64,000 bases of DNA from Diprion similis (GCF_021155765.1 NC_060114.1:434001-498000), one strand, 5' to 3'. Shown: positions 43,409 through 56,800, numbered from the stretch's first letter. Numbers and translations: made by a program. The notes: generated by a model not told the origin, from the letters alone.

Positions 43409-44865
43409 GTAACAGAATTTAGCGTTACAGTACATACGGTAATTTTACATTTTTCCGATTTTCACCATATTTTGTATCACCATTTCGTACATTTTCAGCA
43501 TAGCCCCGCATGTTTCGGTCTATGATAACGTCATTTTATTCGAACTGCAATCCCCATGCGGTTCCCATTTATCTTGGGCGTTATTATGAGATATTACTTT
43601 ATCACTCTATCAATCATTGCCGGATTTCAAGCGCTGCGATTGGCCGAATGTAATCAAACAACCAGCACAGCGCACCCCACTGATCCCACACGTATGCAAA
43701 TTACGTACTAAGCAAATGGCATTAATTTGTCCTGTGATGTTTTATTCGAAAACTGATTATGTGTATGGTTATTTTGACTCGTGATGTTTTGTCGTGGGTT
43801 TTTTTTTATTCTGTACAGATATTTTGTCTTGTGAAGTTTTATTGTAGGGAAAATTTGTCTAATGATAATATTGTCGTGGGTTATTATGGTACGGATTATT
43901 TTGACGGATATCTCACCGCAGGGTTGTAATTTTTGTGTCATTATCACAGGTTACCTGAAGATTTATTTTTATTGAAACAAATTTTTTTCCCTCGATCATT
44001 CCTGAAAATTCTGAAAAATAGAAAGAATTGTTTTCCCACGACGGGAGAAGGCTCAAAATTTGTGAAATAGAAAGAAGTGTCCATTTGGTATTTGAAAAAT
44101 GAAATCAAAGGAAAAAAACAATTTTCAAAATCAGATTTCAATTTGCGATTTGAACAAAATCTAATAAATGATTTTTTGATTTACTTATCAAGAAAATACT
44201 AGAATATTCATTGAAAAATATACAATCTGAAGAAAAATTCTAATCGGTGCATTATTCAAGAAGTTGTTGGCATTCAACAAAAAACCTAGACTAAAATAAA
44301 AATTCATATCTCGTGAACGGCTGGATAAAAAAAAATTGAAAAAATTGCGTAGCTCTCTTTTCCAAACTACGATCAAGTAATATATTCCATTTTTGATGGT
44401 AACTCCAGCTGGAGTGGAATGCCCCATATACGGTGCGGTGGCCCGGAGTGATGGATTATTTTATTTTCAATTTTGCACAATAATATAATGTCACTTCAGC
44501 ATATTTTAAGTATGCTCTCCGAAAATCTGATAGATTGAAAAATTATAAGAGATTTGATTTTCAAGAGAATCATATTTTGAACAAATTCACCAAAATTTAC
44601 CAAAACTCCATAGAAATTTTTTTTCCGGGGCACCACGCCTCCCTCTAAAAAATGGTAAACCAAAACATTTGATCACAATTTTATTTTAAAGTTCAATTCT
44701 TCCCTGGATATGGTAAATTGGCCTGAAATAGCCTGAGTAGATGAATACTCAAAATGTGAAAACGAAAAAAAAAAAATTTTTCTTTCACTTTTTGACCCAA
44801 TTCCTGTGGGTGCTCCGGTCATGCCCCAGATATTTCATATTGGCCTAAAGATAAGTATATACATC
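43409..44865. other. No gene recognised
   Basis: AT-rich, with imperfect repeats of TTTTGTCCTGTGATGTTTTA-like strings at 43725-43850 and a perfect palindrome ACTCCAGCTGGAGT at about 44402-44415. No coding evidence. Confidence 0.5.
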
Positions 44866-46511
44866 AAAGGGCATAGCCGAATATGCATGCCAAAAGTGCT
44901 CTTTCACCAAATGGATTCTTTCGATGACCAACTGTTTCCTCTTGGTAGATGACTGACTCATACCAAATTTTAGCTTTCTACCTCCATTTTGTTCGAAGTT
45001 ATCGCAAAAAAAGTGATTTTAAGCCGCTTCCCGATAACTCCGCTATTTCTACTCGAAAAATTTCAGAAAAAATCACAAATCCAGCAGACGTTCGTACACA
45101 TATTAAGAATTTTTTTCAGATTTTTCAGTATCAACCTGGATCTTACAAAAATCTTCGAACATTTAGATAGCTGGTTTCCGGTGGATTTTGAAAAGGTATC
45201 ACCTTGTTCTTGTTACAGTATAAACATCTGCATTTATGTGATTTTTCGTAATTTTTTCAGATTTTTACGATAGATGCGTCATTGTCAAAAAAATTAAAAA
45301 CTGACATTCTCAACTATTTTATGGGAACGACTTCAAGATAAGGGCACAGCTAGATAGGCCAGTCGAAAGTGCCTTTTCACCACCCGATTCGCGGACTAAA
45401 TTTCGTTTCGAAGCAAGTGAAATACATATTTTCACATGTAAGTTGATGACCCCCTCTCCTCAATTTTTTTCCGATGCGACACCTATCATTAGAAAAATTT
45501 GGCCAGAATAAAAATGTTCCTGTTTGTGGAAAACGTGACTGAGTAATGGAATCGTGAATACGTGATTCACTAATTTTACAGAACCACACTATGCAGATCG
45601 GCATAGCACATGCCCGTAGAGGGCGATAGCCATGATTTTCTGGCGGAAAATTGGTCGAAGTGTAGCTCCTCCAGATGGATTATTTTCTAGAAGAAAATTG
45701 GTCGAAGTGTAGCTCGTCCAGATGGCATGTCGAACGCCATCATGGCTATCGCCCTCTAGGGGCATGTGCTAAGCCGATTTGCATAATGTGGTTCTGTAAA
45801 ATTAGTGAATCACGTATTCACGATTCCATTACTCAGTCACGTTTTCCACAAACAGGAACATTTTTATTCTGGCCGATTTTTTCTAATGATAGGTGTCGCA
45901 TCGAAAAAAAAATTGAGAAGAGAGGGGTCATCAACTTACATGTGAAAATATGTATTTCACTTGCTTCGGAACGAAATTTAGTCCGCGAATCGTGTGGTAA
46001 AAAGGCACTTTCGACCGGCCTATCTAACTGTGCCCTTATCTTGACGTCGTGCCCATAAAATAGTTGAGAATGTCAGTTTTTGATTTTTTTGACAACGACG
46101 CACCAATTGTAAAAATCTGAAAAAATTACGAAAAATCACATAAATGCAGATGTTTATACTGTAACAAGAACAAGGTGGTACCTTTTCAAAATCCACCGTA
46201 AACCAGCGATCTAAATGTTCGAAGATTTTCGTAAGATCCAGGTTGATACTGAAAAATCTGAAAAAAATCCTCAATATGTGTACGAACGTCTGCTGGATTT
46301 GTGATTTTTGCTGAAATTTTTCGAGTAGAAATAGCGGAGTTATCGCGAAACGGCTTAAAATCACGTTTTTCGCGATAACTCCGAAGAAAATGGAGGTAGA
46401 GAGCTACAATTTGGTATGGGTCAGTCATTTACCAAGTGGAAACAGTTGGTCATCGAAAGAATCCATTTGGTGAAAGGGCACTTTTGGCATGCTTATTCGG
46501 CTATGCCCTTT
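44866..46511. mobile_element. Large palindromic (foldback) element, 1.65 kb
   Basis: The left end AAAGGGCATAGCCGAATATG and right end CATGCTTATTCGGCTATGCC mark arms of about 800 bp that match along nearly their whole length. An example is the CAAATCCAGCAGACGTTCGT block at about 45076 and its inverse at about 46290. The centre near 45640-45725 has a 33-bp direct repeat (AAAATTGGTCGAAGTGTAGC...). Frames inside both arms are mirror images and carry no known domain. No clear target duplication. Confidence 0.85.
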
Positions 46512-46744
46512 ACTATGATTTGGCAGAAAAAAGAAAAAAAAAATTTTCGCCCAATTTTTGAGGGGGGTGGATATGCTTCAGCGGAGGCCGTCGCGCCTCA
46601 CTTTCCCCTATATTATGAGTTCAGTGTGCAGAACGAAATAAAGATAATAAGTCGTGACGTAATAAAAAAGTGATTATCAGTATCAAATATTATTATTCAG
46701 TATTGAATTCACAACAGAATTTTCCCGAACTTGTATGTGTGGTA

Positions 46745-47340
46745 GGGTGAGCCAAAAAAACTAACCTATCGAATTTATGGCTCAGAAAGGACCTATATAC
46801 CGAGAAAAAAATTTACCTCAATTTTAAAAGGTGTCGCTGGCCATTTGAAATTTTCCATTCAAATAACACGTAAAAAAATTTTTTTTTATCCAAACTGAAA
46901 TAACTTTTCAACTATTTGTGATAAAATTTTTATTTTTGCACATTCTTGTAGGACTTTGTATTTCCTAAAAAAAACTTCCGGACGAGTAATTCCTAAACTC
47001 AAGCTTGCTCTAATATTGCTATTTATTTATTTCATACTTCGACGCCCTGTAAGTATACGAATTCTTGAGTTTGGAAATTACTCGTCGAAGTTTTTTTTAA
47101 CAAATTTAATGCCCTACAAGAATATGCAAACAAAAAATTTTTATCTTAAATAGTTAAAAAGTTATTGCAGTTTGAATGGAAAAAAAAAATTTCACGTGTT
47201 ATTTAAATGGGAAATTTCAAATGGCCAGCGACACCTTTTAAAATTGAGCTAAATTTTTTTTCAAGCTAGAGAATTTTTTTCTCGGTATATAGGTCCTTTC
47301 TGAGCCATAAATTCGATAGGTTAGTTTTTTTGGCTCACCC
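46745..47340. mobile_element. Foldback MITE (596 bp), TA target duplication
   Basis: Starts GGGTGAGCCAAAAAAACTAA and ends in its exact inverse, flanked by TA on both sides (46743-46744, 47341-47342). Arms of about 260 bp match almost fully. The right arm holds GTTATTTAAATGGGAAATT, shared exactly with the terminal repeat of the 53867-58095 element. Confidence 0.9.
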
Positions 47341-47372
47341 TAATGTGTTGCCTGTTTTAATAACGCAATATA

Positions 47373-47771
47373 GGGATGGGGGCAAACGGGGTACTTGAGG
47401 AAATGCCTAGTTTTCGAGGACTTAAATACGCTAAATTTTTTGTAAAAAAAAAAAAAAAAAAAAGGTTTTCAGATAGCGGGGAAATTTTTTTTTATTTTTT
47501 GTGTGCAAAATGGGGTACCCCCCTAGAAAAGTTTTAAAAAATTCTGAAAATAAAATAAATTGAATGAAATCAAATTTTTTTATAAATAATTCAAGTAAAA
47601 AATTTAACATTGGATGAAAAGGTCGAAAATGAATTTTTGAAAATTTTAGGCAATCCAAAATAATGCCTAATAATGTTTATAGAAGTCATTTTTGTCTATT
47701 TGAATAACATTTTGAAGAACAAATTTTTTCAACACAAATTTAAGGTTACTCCATTTTGCCCCCTCCACTCC
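47373..47771. mobile_element. Short TIR element (about 400 bp), TA flanks
   Basis: Left GGGATGGGGGCAAACGGGGT and right, inverted, GGAGTGGAGGGGGCAAAATG share GGGGGCAAA with offsets. TA lies on both sides (47371-47372, 47772-47773). Internally AT-rich with an A run; no gene. Confidence 0.55.
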
Positions 47772-47849
47772 TACACAACAGATGAAACACTGTCATGATT
47801 TATGCGTCTTCGTATTACAACCTCGGCGAAGATTATACCTCTTCTATCA

Positions 47850-50800
47850 ATTGAATATTTTTTTCAGATTTGCCTAGCCTTAAAAAAAAAACCCCGCAAA
47901 GACCTGACTTTAAAGATCCAGAGAATCTGGCGGCAAAATAAAAGAGGCATTCACGATCAGGTGCAGGAGTTGTTGAATAAGAGATTCAACGGGTTTGAGT
48001 AAGTAGACTCCGTTTCAAGTAAAGAGGCTCCAATAGAAGAGACGGAGGATGTTGTAGATGATGACTTGTCGAGTGTGAAATTGTTTCTGACCCTCAGCCC
48101 GGGTCACAATTCGATGAAATTCCGATCTTGGATACTCCAAAATCACGTAGGAGGGTTTACAGTACGGACAATGAGGTTATTGCTCAGGTGATGGATCATG
48201 ATGTTGATAACGATAATAATTGTAAGCTCGATAATGATAATGAAAATATAGAAGAAAATTAATTTATAAGTGCTATTGATAATGATAATGATGAACACAT
48301 TGATAATGACCACGATTATGATACAAGTGGTGAGAGTTTTTCGTGTGCTGCTGATACTGCCAGCTCTGGTAGATCAGGTGACAGTAAACGGAATATACAG
48401 TTCCCCGGCAGTCACCATCGATAAAGAAAAAGTTTAGCACTTCTTTAGGAAGGATTCAAATTTCTTCGGCACGATTGTTAGACAAGGACGGTAGTATAGA
48501 TAAAAATAAAGCGAGACAAACCGTATCGCTATGTATGCTAGAAGACTTGCGCTATGCATGTCCTTTAAGTTTTTATGGTGGCATTCGTCCCGATCTGGAA
48601 TTTTTAGTAACTTACGTCAACTGTAGATATGCAAGTCATGCTCAAAGTCTTAGATTCGAGATAACAGATTTCAAGACGCCTTTTTCGTGGATCTATATTT
48701 CGGCCACTGAGTGTGGTGAGATAGTTCACGAAGGGCCAAAGATACATTGCACGCTCAGGGGTGAGTCTAGAACTGAAGTTAGGAATCAACTAAATAACGT
48801 AACTCCTAGAATGATACACCTTCAGACAGCTGAGAAAATCGATCGTGAAGTTACTGAGGATGGCCATATGCAGGAGCTCAGACGTCTCACAACGTATCAG
48901 AAGGCAAAATCCGAAGAGGCTTGTAAGAATGATACTATTTTGCGCTCGAACGATTTGTCAGATTTGTTTCAGCAACATATCTTGGACGGAGAATCCAATG
49001 ACCCTTACATCAGACAGACGGGCCTACCTCCGTATGCACATATGTACTCGGAGGGGCAATTGAATATTATCGAAGCTGAGGACAATGTCATTCATTTGAA
49101 TTCCACGGGCTGCGTTGTTCGTAAGCCAAAGGGTGTTAGATGTAAACGGATAATGTATTACGCCATGGTAATAAACAAAAATAATACTGATATTCCTATT
49201 GCTGAAATGGTAAGTTCAGAACACGACATTGCATCTATAAGTACTTTTAAAAAAAAAATATCGTCACTTCGTAAACACGAAAAATTTAACCTGGCCAATG
49301 TTCCGTTTCATGGTTGTGGATTGGAGTTGGACATTGATTAATTCCGTTATGAATGAGTGGAACATGATGTCCGTAACCGATTACTTGAGAGACGCATTCG
49401 ACTGCTTAACAAATAAAATAAATCCCAATTCCAATCTTATCGTTGTTCATAGTTGTTGTGCACACTTTCAATAGCGCGTTTCCACCAATATTCACAAAAG
49501 ATTTCCGAAGCACCTACATGTTAAGAGATTAGTCCTTGAATGTGTCAGTCTAATGATTCACTGCCGTACGATGGTGGCTTTGGATGAAGTTTTTGATAAT
49601 TTCGTAACCGTACTTCTTACCACGAGTCAAGATCAAGCCTGCGACTGTCTTGTTAGACTTGATGGATTACATCACTTGAGAAAACGTATTAATGATTCGA
49701 GTGAACTCATTGAAGATGAGGATCACGCGGAGTTTGCGCTAATGAAAAATCGGGGGGCGCGATTTTTGCTGATTCTCCGTTTTACAAGCATTATTCTGCC
49801 CGACTGTGGAGAGTCAAGAGTAATGTCATTACGGGAAACAATGATAACAAGTACAATGCGCCTGAGATTGCGGGATACATTGCTCAAAGTCTTATGCCGT
49901 ATGCCCCTATGTGATGTGCTCTGCTACTAAATTACGTCGCACCGAACCTTGTAAGATTGAGTAACGCAAATGTCAAGTGCCATTTTAACATAGTCAAAAA
50001 GGAAGTTTTGAACGCTTAGGTCAACTTGAAAATTGGAAGGTTTTTGAAAAAAATGAGCCATAACAAAAACCGGTCATGTGCAAAAGTGGCCTTTACTTTT
50101 CCTCTAAAGCTTTCGAAAAGCCGGTGACGCAGAGCGCTAAATCGTTCGGGGCGAAGTGAAGATAGTCCGAACAACCCGTTGGTGCAAGAAATGTGGAAGC
50201 GCAAAAGAAAGGCGCAGTATAGCCATTTAGAAGGTCGTTTGCTCGGTAAATCACAAAAAAGATAAATACTGAAAGTATTAAAACAAGTACTCCAAAATCG
50301 TTATGTTGCCCGAACGTTTCATTCGTGAATCATAAGCAATCGCTATTGAATCGAAGTGACAACTCTACCCACCAAAACGCCTTACCTAACAGATTGTTGA
50401 TGGACGTCGAGTATTATATGCAGATTACGGATCACGAGTTTACTATTGGAATATATTCTTGCAGAACATGCGCTCCAATTATTGGATTTGACGATTTTCA
50501 TCTTTTCTCGGATCAGTTCCGAACTTTGCGCAAAAACACGTGGATCGACGGGGCGGTGATAGACGTTTTCGCGGTTACCATGATAAGCGATTCCAAAGAG
50601 GTAGCTTACGTTCCCACCACGCTTACCAGCTATTTGCTTGGAGACCTTAGCGACAAAGACAAATCTAACGAGTGGCGAATGTACAATTTGAATGATGATT
50701 TAAAAGGAATTATATTAATGCCTTATCTGTTAGACCGGGAGATGGTGCACGTCGGGAGCCTCTCATTTTTTACAAGTATGGCACCCCTTGAGGGGTTGAA

Positions 50801-52436
50801 TTACATAATTAATGAAAGGAAAATGATGGTCATAGCGCTGGTCGTCGAGGCGTTATGGCATGACGATTAATCGAACATGTCGGATAAATTGGGGTTTTTG
50901 AATGATTTTTTACACAAAAAAATCTTGCATTTTCCGGTAGTTTATGAAAAAAAAAATCCGACGGACGCAATATGCCATACTCATGCGGCGGGGCTTAAAG
51001 TCCGCCATACTGATCGAAACAGGTAAGTTTTTTTTGTTTTTTTAAACGATTTTTTAGATTCTTTTTTTTGTAACTTGTTATTTTTAAACTGACATTCACG
51101 AAAATCGCCACGCCATACCGTTCTGACGGGTCTAAATAGTCGCCATACTGCCGTAAAGGAGAAGGTTTTTTTAAAGTTTTTAAACGATTTTTCACAGCCT
51201 AAATATTTTTTTACCAGTTATTTTAATGACTAGAAACAGAAATCCGATAACGCCATACCCGTGGGAAGGGTCAAATACGTATAATATTATTATAAAATTG
51301 TAACATTTTATGCGAAATTTAAATGATTTTTTACAGTATGGCACCACTTTTGCACTTCGCCATGAGTATGGCACAATTTTTCTGAGGTGTACTTTTATAT
51401 CAACTTTCGAAAAATCGAAATGCCATACTGTAAAAATACGTTTCGAATTTCTTTTTTTTCCCACATCTTAACGACAATGCGGTAGTCTTCAGCCCCATTG
51501 TCACAGTATGGGGTATTTTTTGTTCGATAGTGTCATATCGAAATCAACTGAAAACAATGATGCCATACTGTAATAAATAATTTTACGTCTTACCCAATCG
51601 TTTTTTCAATAATGTTTCGAAAAAACTGTAACTCTACTTTTGCACTTGACGTGAAGTATGGCTTGTATATTTACGGTAATATTGTATCATGAACATTCAA
51701 CAATCTAAATGCCATACTGTAAAAAATCGTTTAAAAACTTAAAAAAACCTTCTCTTTTACGGCAGTATGGCGACTATTTAGACCCGTCAAAACGGTATGG
51801 CGTGGCCATTTTCGAAAATGTCAGTTTGAAAATAACAAGTTAAAAAAAAAAAAAAGAATCTGTAAATAATCGTTTAAAAAAACAAAAAAAACTTACCTGT
51901 TTCGATCAGTATGGCGGAATTTAAGCCCCGCCGCATGAGTATGGCATATTGCGTCCGCCGGATTTTTTTTTCATAAGCTACCGGAAAATGCAAGATTTTT
52001 TGTGTAAAAAATCATTCAAAAACCCCAATTTATCCGACATGTTCGATTAATCGTCATGCGATAACGCCCCGACGACCAGCGCTATGACAATCATTTTCCT
52101 TTCATTAATTATGTAATTCAACCCCTCAAGGGGTGCCATACTTGTAAAAAATGAGAGGCTCCCGACGTGCACCATCTCCCGGTCTATGTATGCAAATCAT
52201 TGGAGTTTGCTAGTAGTCAATGTAGATGAGGGAACTCTAATGCATTTGGACCCAAGTAACAAGCGTGGTGCAAATAGTAAACGGGCCATAGAATCTTTAA
52301 ACGGTATGTTCGACAGTGCGCTGATATTAAACCGAACGCACTCACGCGAATTGATTGAAATGAGGTTAGGTGCACAGGTAACTGACCTCTACAGAAGGAT
52401 GTCTTCAATTGTGGGGTGTACGTCATGTAATATTTA
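47850..52436 (+). pseudogene. Mutator-like (NOF-type) transposase with Ulp1-type protease region, broken
   Basis: A degraded basic/acidic N-terminal part (47850-48470, Asp/Asn-rich) precedes 48475-49341, which reads FYGGIRPDLEFLVTYVNCRY, THAQSLRFEI-like, YIRQTGLPPYAHMYSEGQLN and VIHLNSTGCVVRKPKGVRCK, resembling MULE/NOF-type transposases. Further pieces lie at 49553-49930. The part 50325-50750 (WIDGAVIDVFAV, GIILMPYLLDREMVH), then 52186-52330 (YANHWSLLVVNVDEGTLMHL with His and Asp), then QKDVFNCGVYVM (52392-52427, Cys) form the catalytic layout of Ulp1/SENP-type C48 proteases. Breaks: a foldback insertion, a frame slip before 52392 and several stops. Family names are by recall, not search. 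Confidence 0.65.
50731..52186. mobile_element. Foldback insertion in the protease region
   Basis: Arms 50731-51199 and 51716-52186 are inverse copies (for example CTAAATAGTCGCCATACTGC and its inverse), with a less symmetric 0.5-kb middle. It separates DREMVH from YANHW of the protease. The outermost 23 bp of the arms include host coding sequence (GACCGGGAGATGGTGCAC) on the left and its inverse on the right. GTGCAC is itself a palindrome. At least 17 GCCATAC/GTATGGC motifs are spread through it. Confidence 0.85.
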
Positions 52437-52478
52437 GGATGTTTTTCAAAAACCCTAGATTACGACTTACAATTTCAG

Positions 52479-52733
52479 CCAAATCAATATGGAATTGAAG
52501 TAGCCACATCGTTGTTGGAATCGTCAAATAATATGAAGGACAATTGTCAATACTGCTTTAGTCAAAAGCAACCAGTTTCCATTATGTGTAATACTTGCAA
52601 ACGCTGGGCCCATATTACTTGCCTCAATCGAGTAGAGAATGTCCAGAGAACTTTGGGAGAATGGACTGATCCCATGATTCGTTACAGATGTACGCTCTGT
52701 GCACATGGAATAAGGCAGTGGATGCACTATTGA
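52479..52733 (+). CDS. Candidate PHD-like zinc-finger exon
   Basis: After the acceptor aatttcag (ends 52478) an open frame reads PNQYGIEVATSLLESSN, then CQYCFSQKQPVSIMCNTCKR, WAHITCLNR and YRCTLCAHG, ending at 52733. The Cys pattern CxxC...CxxC...H..C...CxxC fits a PHD-type finger. It lies directly downstream of the protease region and is probably the last exon of the same transposon gene. The linking donor was not identified. Confidence 0.5.
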   Translation, partial: PNQYGIEVATSLLESSNNMKDNCQYCFSQKQPVSIMCNTCKRWAHITCLNRVENVQRTLGEWTDPMIRYRCTLCAHGIRQWMHY

Positions 52734-52739
52734 TACATG

Positions 52740-53866
52740 CATTGTGAGTGAAACCCAAAATATCTGTATGTTTATTATTTCTTGGTATATTTTAATTCGT
52801 TGGATACCTTTTCCAAACTGATACCAGATGTATATGAATATACATTCGTCGGATACCTTTTTTTTCGAATAGATATATTTATATGGCAATTTTTTCACGC
52901 TCAGGCGTGAAGTAAAAACAGAAATGAAAAAAAAAATGAGAAAGAAAGAGGATTGTGCGACCTTGAGCATTCTACGAAACGGGTACTCGGTTGATATTAA
53001 TTCACCCTTCACAATACAGACATTCTATAATTGAGAAATTAGCTACATTGGAAATAGTGGGTTACCTTACTTGACGGTTTGTTTCGCTGCCACACAACTG
53101 CATGAGCTCTAACATTAGACTATAGTGAAAACTCGGAATTACTGCAATCAGCAATACGTTAGGTACAGCAGAATAATAATTCTTATTTCTCATATTGTAA
53201 CTTCTGATCAGAAAGTGTCGGAATTATTTTGCACCGTCTATGAAAGTGTGGTTTTCTTCAAAATTGCTACCAAGTATATTATATGGTCTGTTCGCTACTA
53301 TGGACAATCCACGTTATTCATACTCACAGCTTACAGAATAAACTATAAAGCAACAAATAAATTTAAAAAAAGTTCAGATTGGAGTGTTAGACAGACCTTA
53401 GAGATTGAAATGTTTCACGCATAAGTAATGAAAAGAAGTGTCTAATGATATCAATCGGTGAATATAAAACAAGGTTAAAATTATGAGATAACTTTTGCAT
53501 AAGGTGAGATTTAAAATCTAACATCATGATTAATTACGATTTTAATCACGTGTTAATAATATGAGATCTTAAAAATTCTGCAAACTAGTTGACTGCGAGG
53601 GCTGAAAAGTGTCACTATCTGTGCAATACGAATACAAATTTCTGTGCGGATGTAACTAACCTCAATATAACTCTTTCTAAGAGTGAAAATCGACAAAAGA
53701 CTTTGACGAGAGTCGTCGATAAATATTTGATTTTTTCAAATAACGATAACGGAGTCTGTCGTTGTGTATGATGGATTTGAAGCAGTATGCAGAATCATTA
53801 ATGTAACAGATATCACATCAAAACTTCAACGGTAACCAGTAATTTTTTGCACAAGCATCTCTATTA
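52740..53866. other. No gene recognised
   Basis: AT-rich. The string TTCGTYGGATACCTTTT occurs twice (about 52798 and 52846). A perfect hairpin TTCACGC-TCAG-GCGTGAA is at about 52894-52911. Frames present have no family features. It may contain the right end of the Mutator-like element. Confidence 0.45.
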
Positions 53867-56800
53867 GGGTGTTTAAAAAAAAAGTTATATTTTTTTTGCT
53901 CAACTAACAGGCTGAAAAGTTACTTTGACACAAAAAACGAAAGTTCACCAAAGGACAGGTCCAAAAAAAAATATTTAGAGGTGACTCACGGGCCTTCTAA
54001 TTTCCCATTTAAATAGCATGGGAAATCCTTTTTTGCGTGTTTAGAATTTTCTACCTACTCAATGATAATTAAAATCGCTAATTTAATAGCATAGTTTCGT
54101 CGAAAATTTGACGCTCTACAAAAAGTTTGTTGGTGAAAAAACACTAAATTCAACTGGTAAAAGGTTATTAATAATCAAAGACATATTTGTATAAAATTTG
54201 ACTGTTTTTCAACTATTTCGGCAAAACTATTAATTTTACCACAACATTCCTTTGAACTTTTTTTGTACTGCATTCAATTTCCAACAAATTTGTTTTTAAG
54301 AAAAATTCGCTGACGTCATAGTTCAAAAATATGAGGCCTATGAAAGGAATTTAATACAAAAAAATTCATTTTGAATGGCTTTTATTTATGTATTTATTTA
54401 TAATTTTTTTTAATGGCTTTTTTTATGACGCCCCGGTTTAAATATATTTTTGATCGCGAAATTTGGACCTTAGTAAAAGATAGGAGAAATTTTTTTAGTT
54501 TTTATCAAAAAAGTAAGTGCTTTTTAATTAATTTTGTATTCGTGACTTCGAAAAGTGTTTTTGCTCTTGTTCAGCCATTTTTCGTCGCCGATTTCTCATG
54601 AAATGGTCTTTTCCTTTCGAAATTTTGAGCTCATACGGCTATATTTTTGTACTTACACTAATAAAAAATAATCGTTTTCTCGAAAGTTATCGACGTGACG
54701 GTTGTAGTGGTGATGTCAAACGATATCTATCTAAAATAAAAATTAGCGTAATTTCCTATTCCTTGTATTGTGCCATTGTTGTTGACCTCGTCGTTTAACT
54801 CAGCGTTAGCTGACTCGATCGATATTTTTCACAAATCAATTAAAAAATTTCTTTTTTTTTCCATTTGATCGCAATAAGAATATTCTTACAACCATCATTT
54901 GAGTAATGTTGTACGAGGAAAAAATGTGATCGTGTTCCACTCGTCGTCGTACAAAAGTGTTCAGTGTTTGGCAGAATTAGTAAGTTTATCCAAATATGGA
55001 TTCATTTTTGCAGCTTCACGACAATTTATCACGTTATATGACGAATATTCATCAATTTAATCGAATTTTACAGGTCCATTATTTGTCATGAAGGAAACGA
55101 TCTATTTAATTGGTGACGTAAGACAAAATGTGTGTGGAAGGAAATTGCCAAGTGTGCGTGAGGTTATGTCCGTATTTTTTTATGAACATAATTCTCATGG
55201 TCTCACAATCAAGCAAAGTGCTACAAACACCATCAACAAAATCCAAGAGTTTTGGTCTCGAGCTGGAATCCCTACGTGTGGAACAGAACGTGCTATTAAA
55301 AAAGTTCTCAATATTCACAGTAGTTGGAAGAGACTACAAAAAAATCATCTGTACAATTGATGAAAACGTCGATTTTCCAAAAAAAAAACTACAGGAATTA
55401 TTCGATATTGCTAAGCCTGACGTAGAAAAGCTTCTGAATAGTGATCAAAAATTATTCTTGCTCGATCAAAGAAAAACGGGTCGACATGATTTAATTAATG
55501 AACATGTCCCACACACGTCTTCGGATAAAGATGGAGATGATGGTAGAGAGATGATGGTCGATGGCGATGGCGATGACGATGCAGAGATGGATGTAGATCA
55601 TGGTAAATATTTTTTTCGCTACTATTTTGTTTTTAAATAAATATGGAAATAATAATTTGCAAAGAGGCTCTATCGTGTACAATATTTTAGATTTTTAACA
55701 CGAATATTATTTCTTAATGTTATTGATTTGTTTAGTTCATTATAATAAAAAAAATTCTTTAATTCTAATGTTAGTTATCGACCGTTCGGTAAGCAACAGT
55801 GGCATTTTGGCGAGTCAAGCGTCAACCTCAGCGTTAACGACCTCCAGTCTAACATCCAGTCAAATTTCCGACTTTGCGAATGAAATTGTTGAGCCGAAAA
55901 AAAAAGCGAAAACCGATATTATGACGCCAGAACTTGCCGCGGCACTCGATCGAGCAAATGTTAGCAGCAGAAATGCTACCTTTATAATAGCTGCTACAGT
56001 AGCAAGTCTGGGAATTGATATCGAAGATATTAATTTGAGTCATGCTACCATACATCGGAGTCGCAATAAATTTAGAAAGAAAATTGCCCAAGGGTTGAAA
56101 AATGATTTTCAAATTGACAATCGTTACGTTGTCCACTGGGATGGCAAGTTACTGAGCGACATTGTTGATAAAAAAAAACTGTAGACAGACTTCCGATTCT
56201 TTTATCAATCGGAAATGCTGATCAGCTTCTGGGAATTCCAAAGATGGATAATGGAACTGCTATGAACCAAGCTTCAGTTATCATTGATACATTAAACCAA
56301 TGGAACATAAGTTCTCATGTTAAAGCCATGTGTTTCGACACGACAGCTGTTAATACAGGTATAATTGACATTTATGCTACAGTTCAAATAAAATATTGTT
56401 TATGTTTGGGTTTTCTTTGCATAATAATTATCTTTCTTACAGGTATACGAAACGGTACATGTGCTATACTGGAGAGAACATTAGGACGAGAATTGATTTA
56501 TTTACCGTGTCGCCATCATATTTTCGAAATAATTCTGAAAACCGTATTCGAAATGTACTGGCCTACACAATCTGGTCCCAACGTATCGATCTTCTTAAGG
56601 TTCAAAAATAATTGGAATAACGTCGACCAATCGAAATTTAAAAGCGGCATGGTCGATGAAAATGTTGTAAATGTTGTAGCAGAAAAACGACAAGATTTAC
56701 TCATTTTCATCGATAACCATTTGCAGGTAAGGTCGTTATTGTACTGCTTGAATGAAAATCGATACTCCGATTTGATTCATTTGTTTAATATCAGGTGGCT

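Noticed and set aside
44949..46428. Mirror-image frames in the palindrome, such as ISTRKISEKITNPADVRTHI on both arms
   Set aside because: They are the same sequence on two inverted arms and match no protein family. Their similarity reflects DNA symmetry rather than coding selection.
51192..51464. Minus frame in the centre of the foldback
   Set aside because: No domain; the sequence is dominated by the GCCATAC motif and A/T runs.
52894..52911. Hairpin TTCACGC-TCAG-GCGTGAA considered as a terminator or histone-type stem loop
   Set aside because: No gene ends at a fitting distance, and bacterial-type terminators are not expected here.
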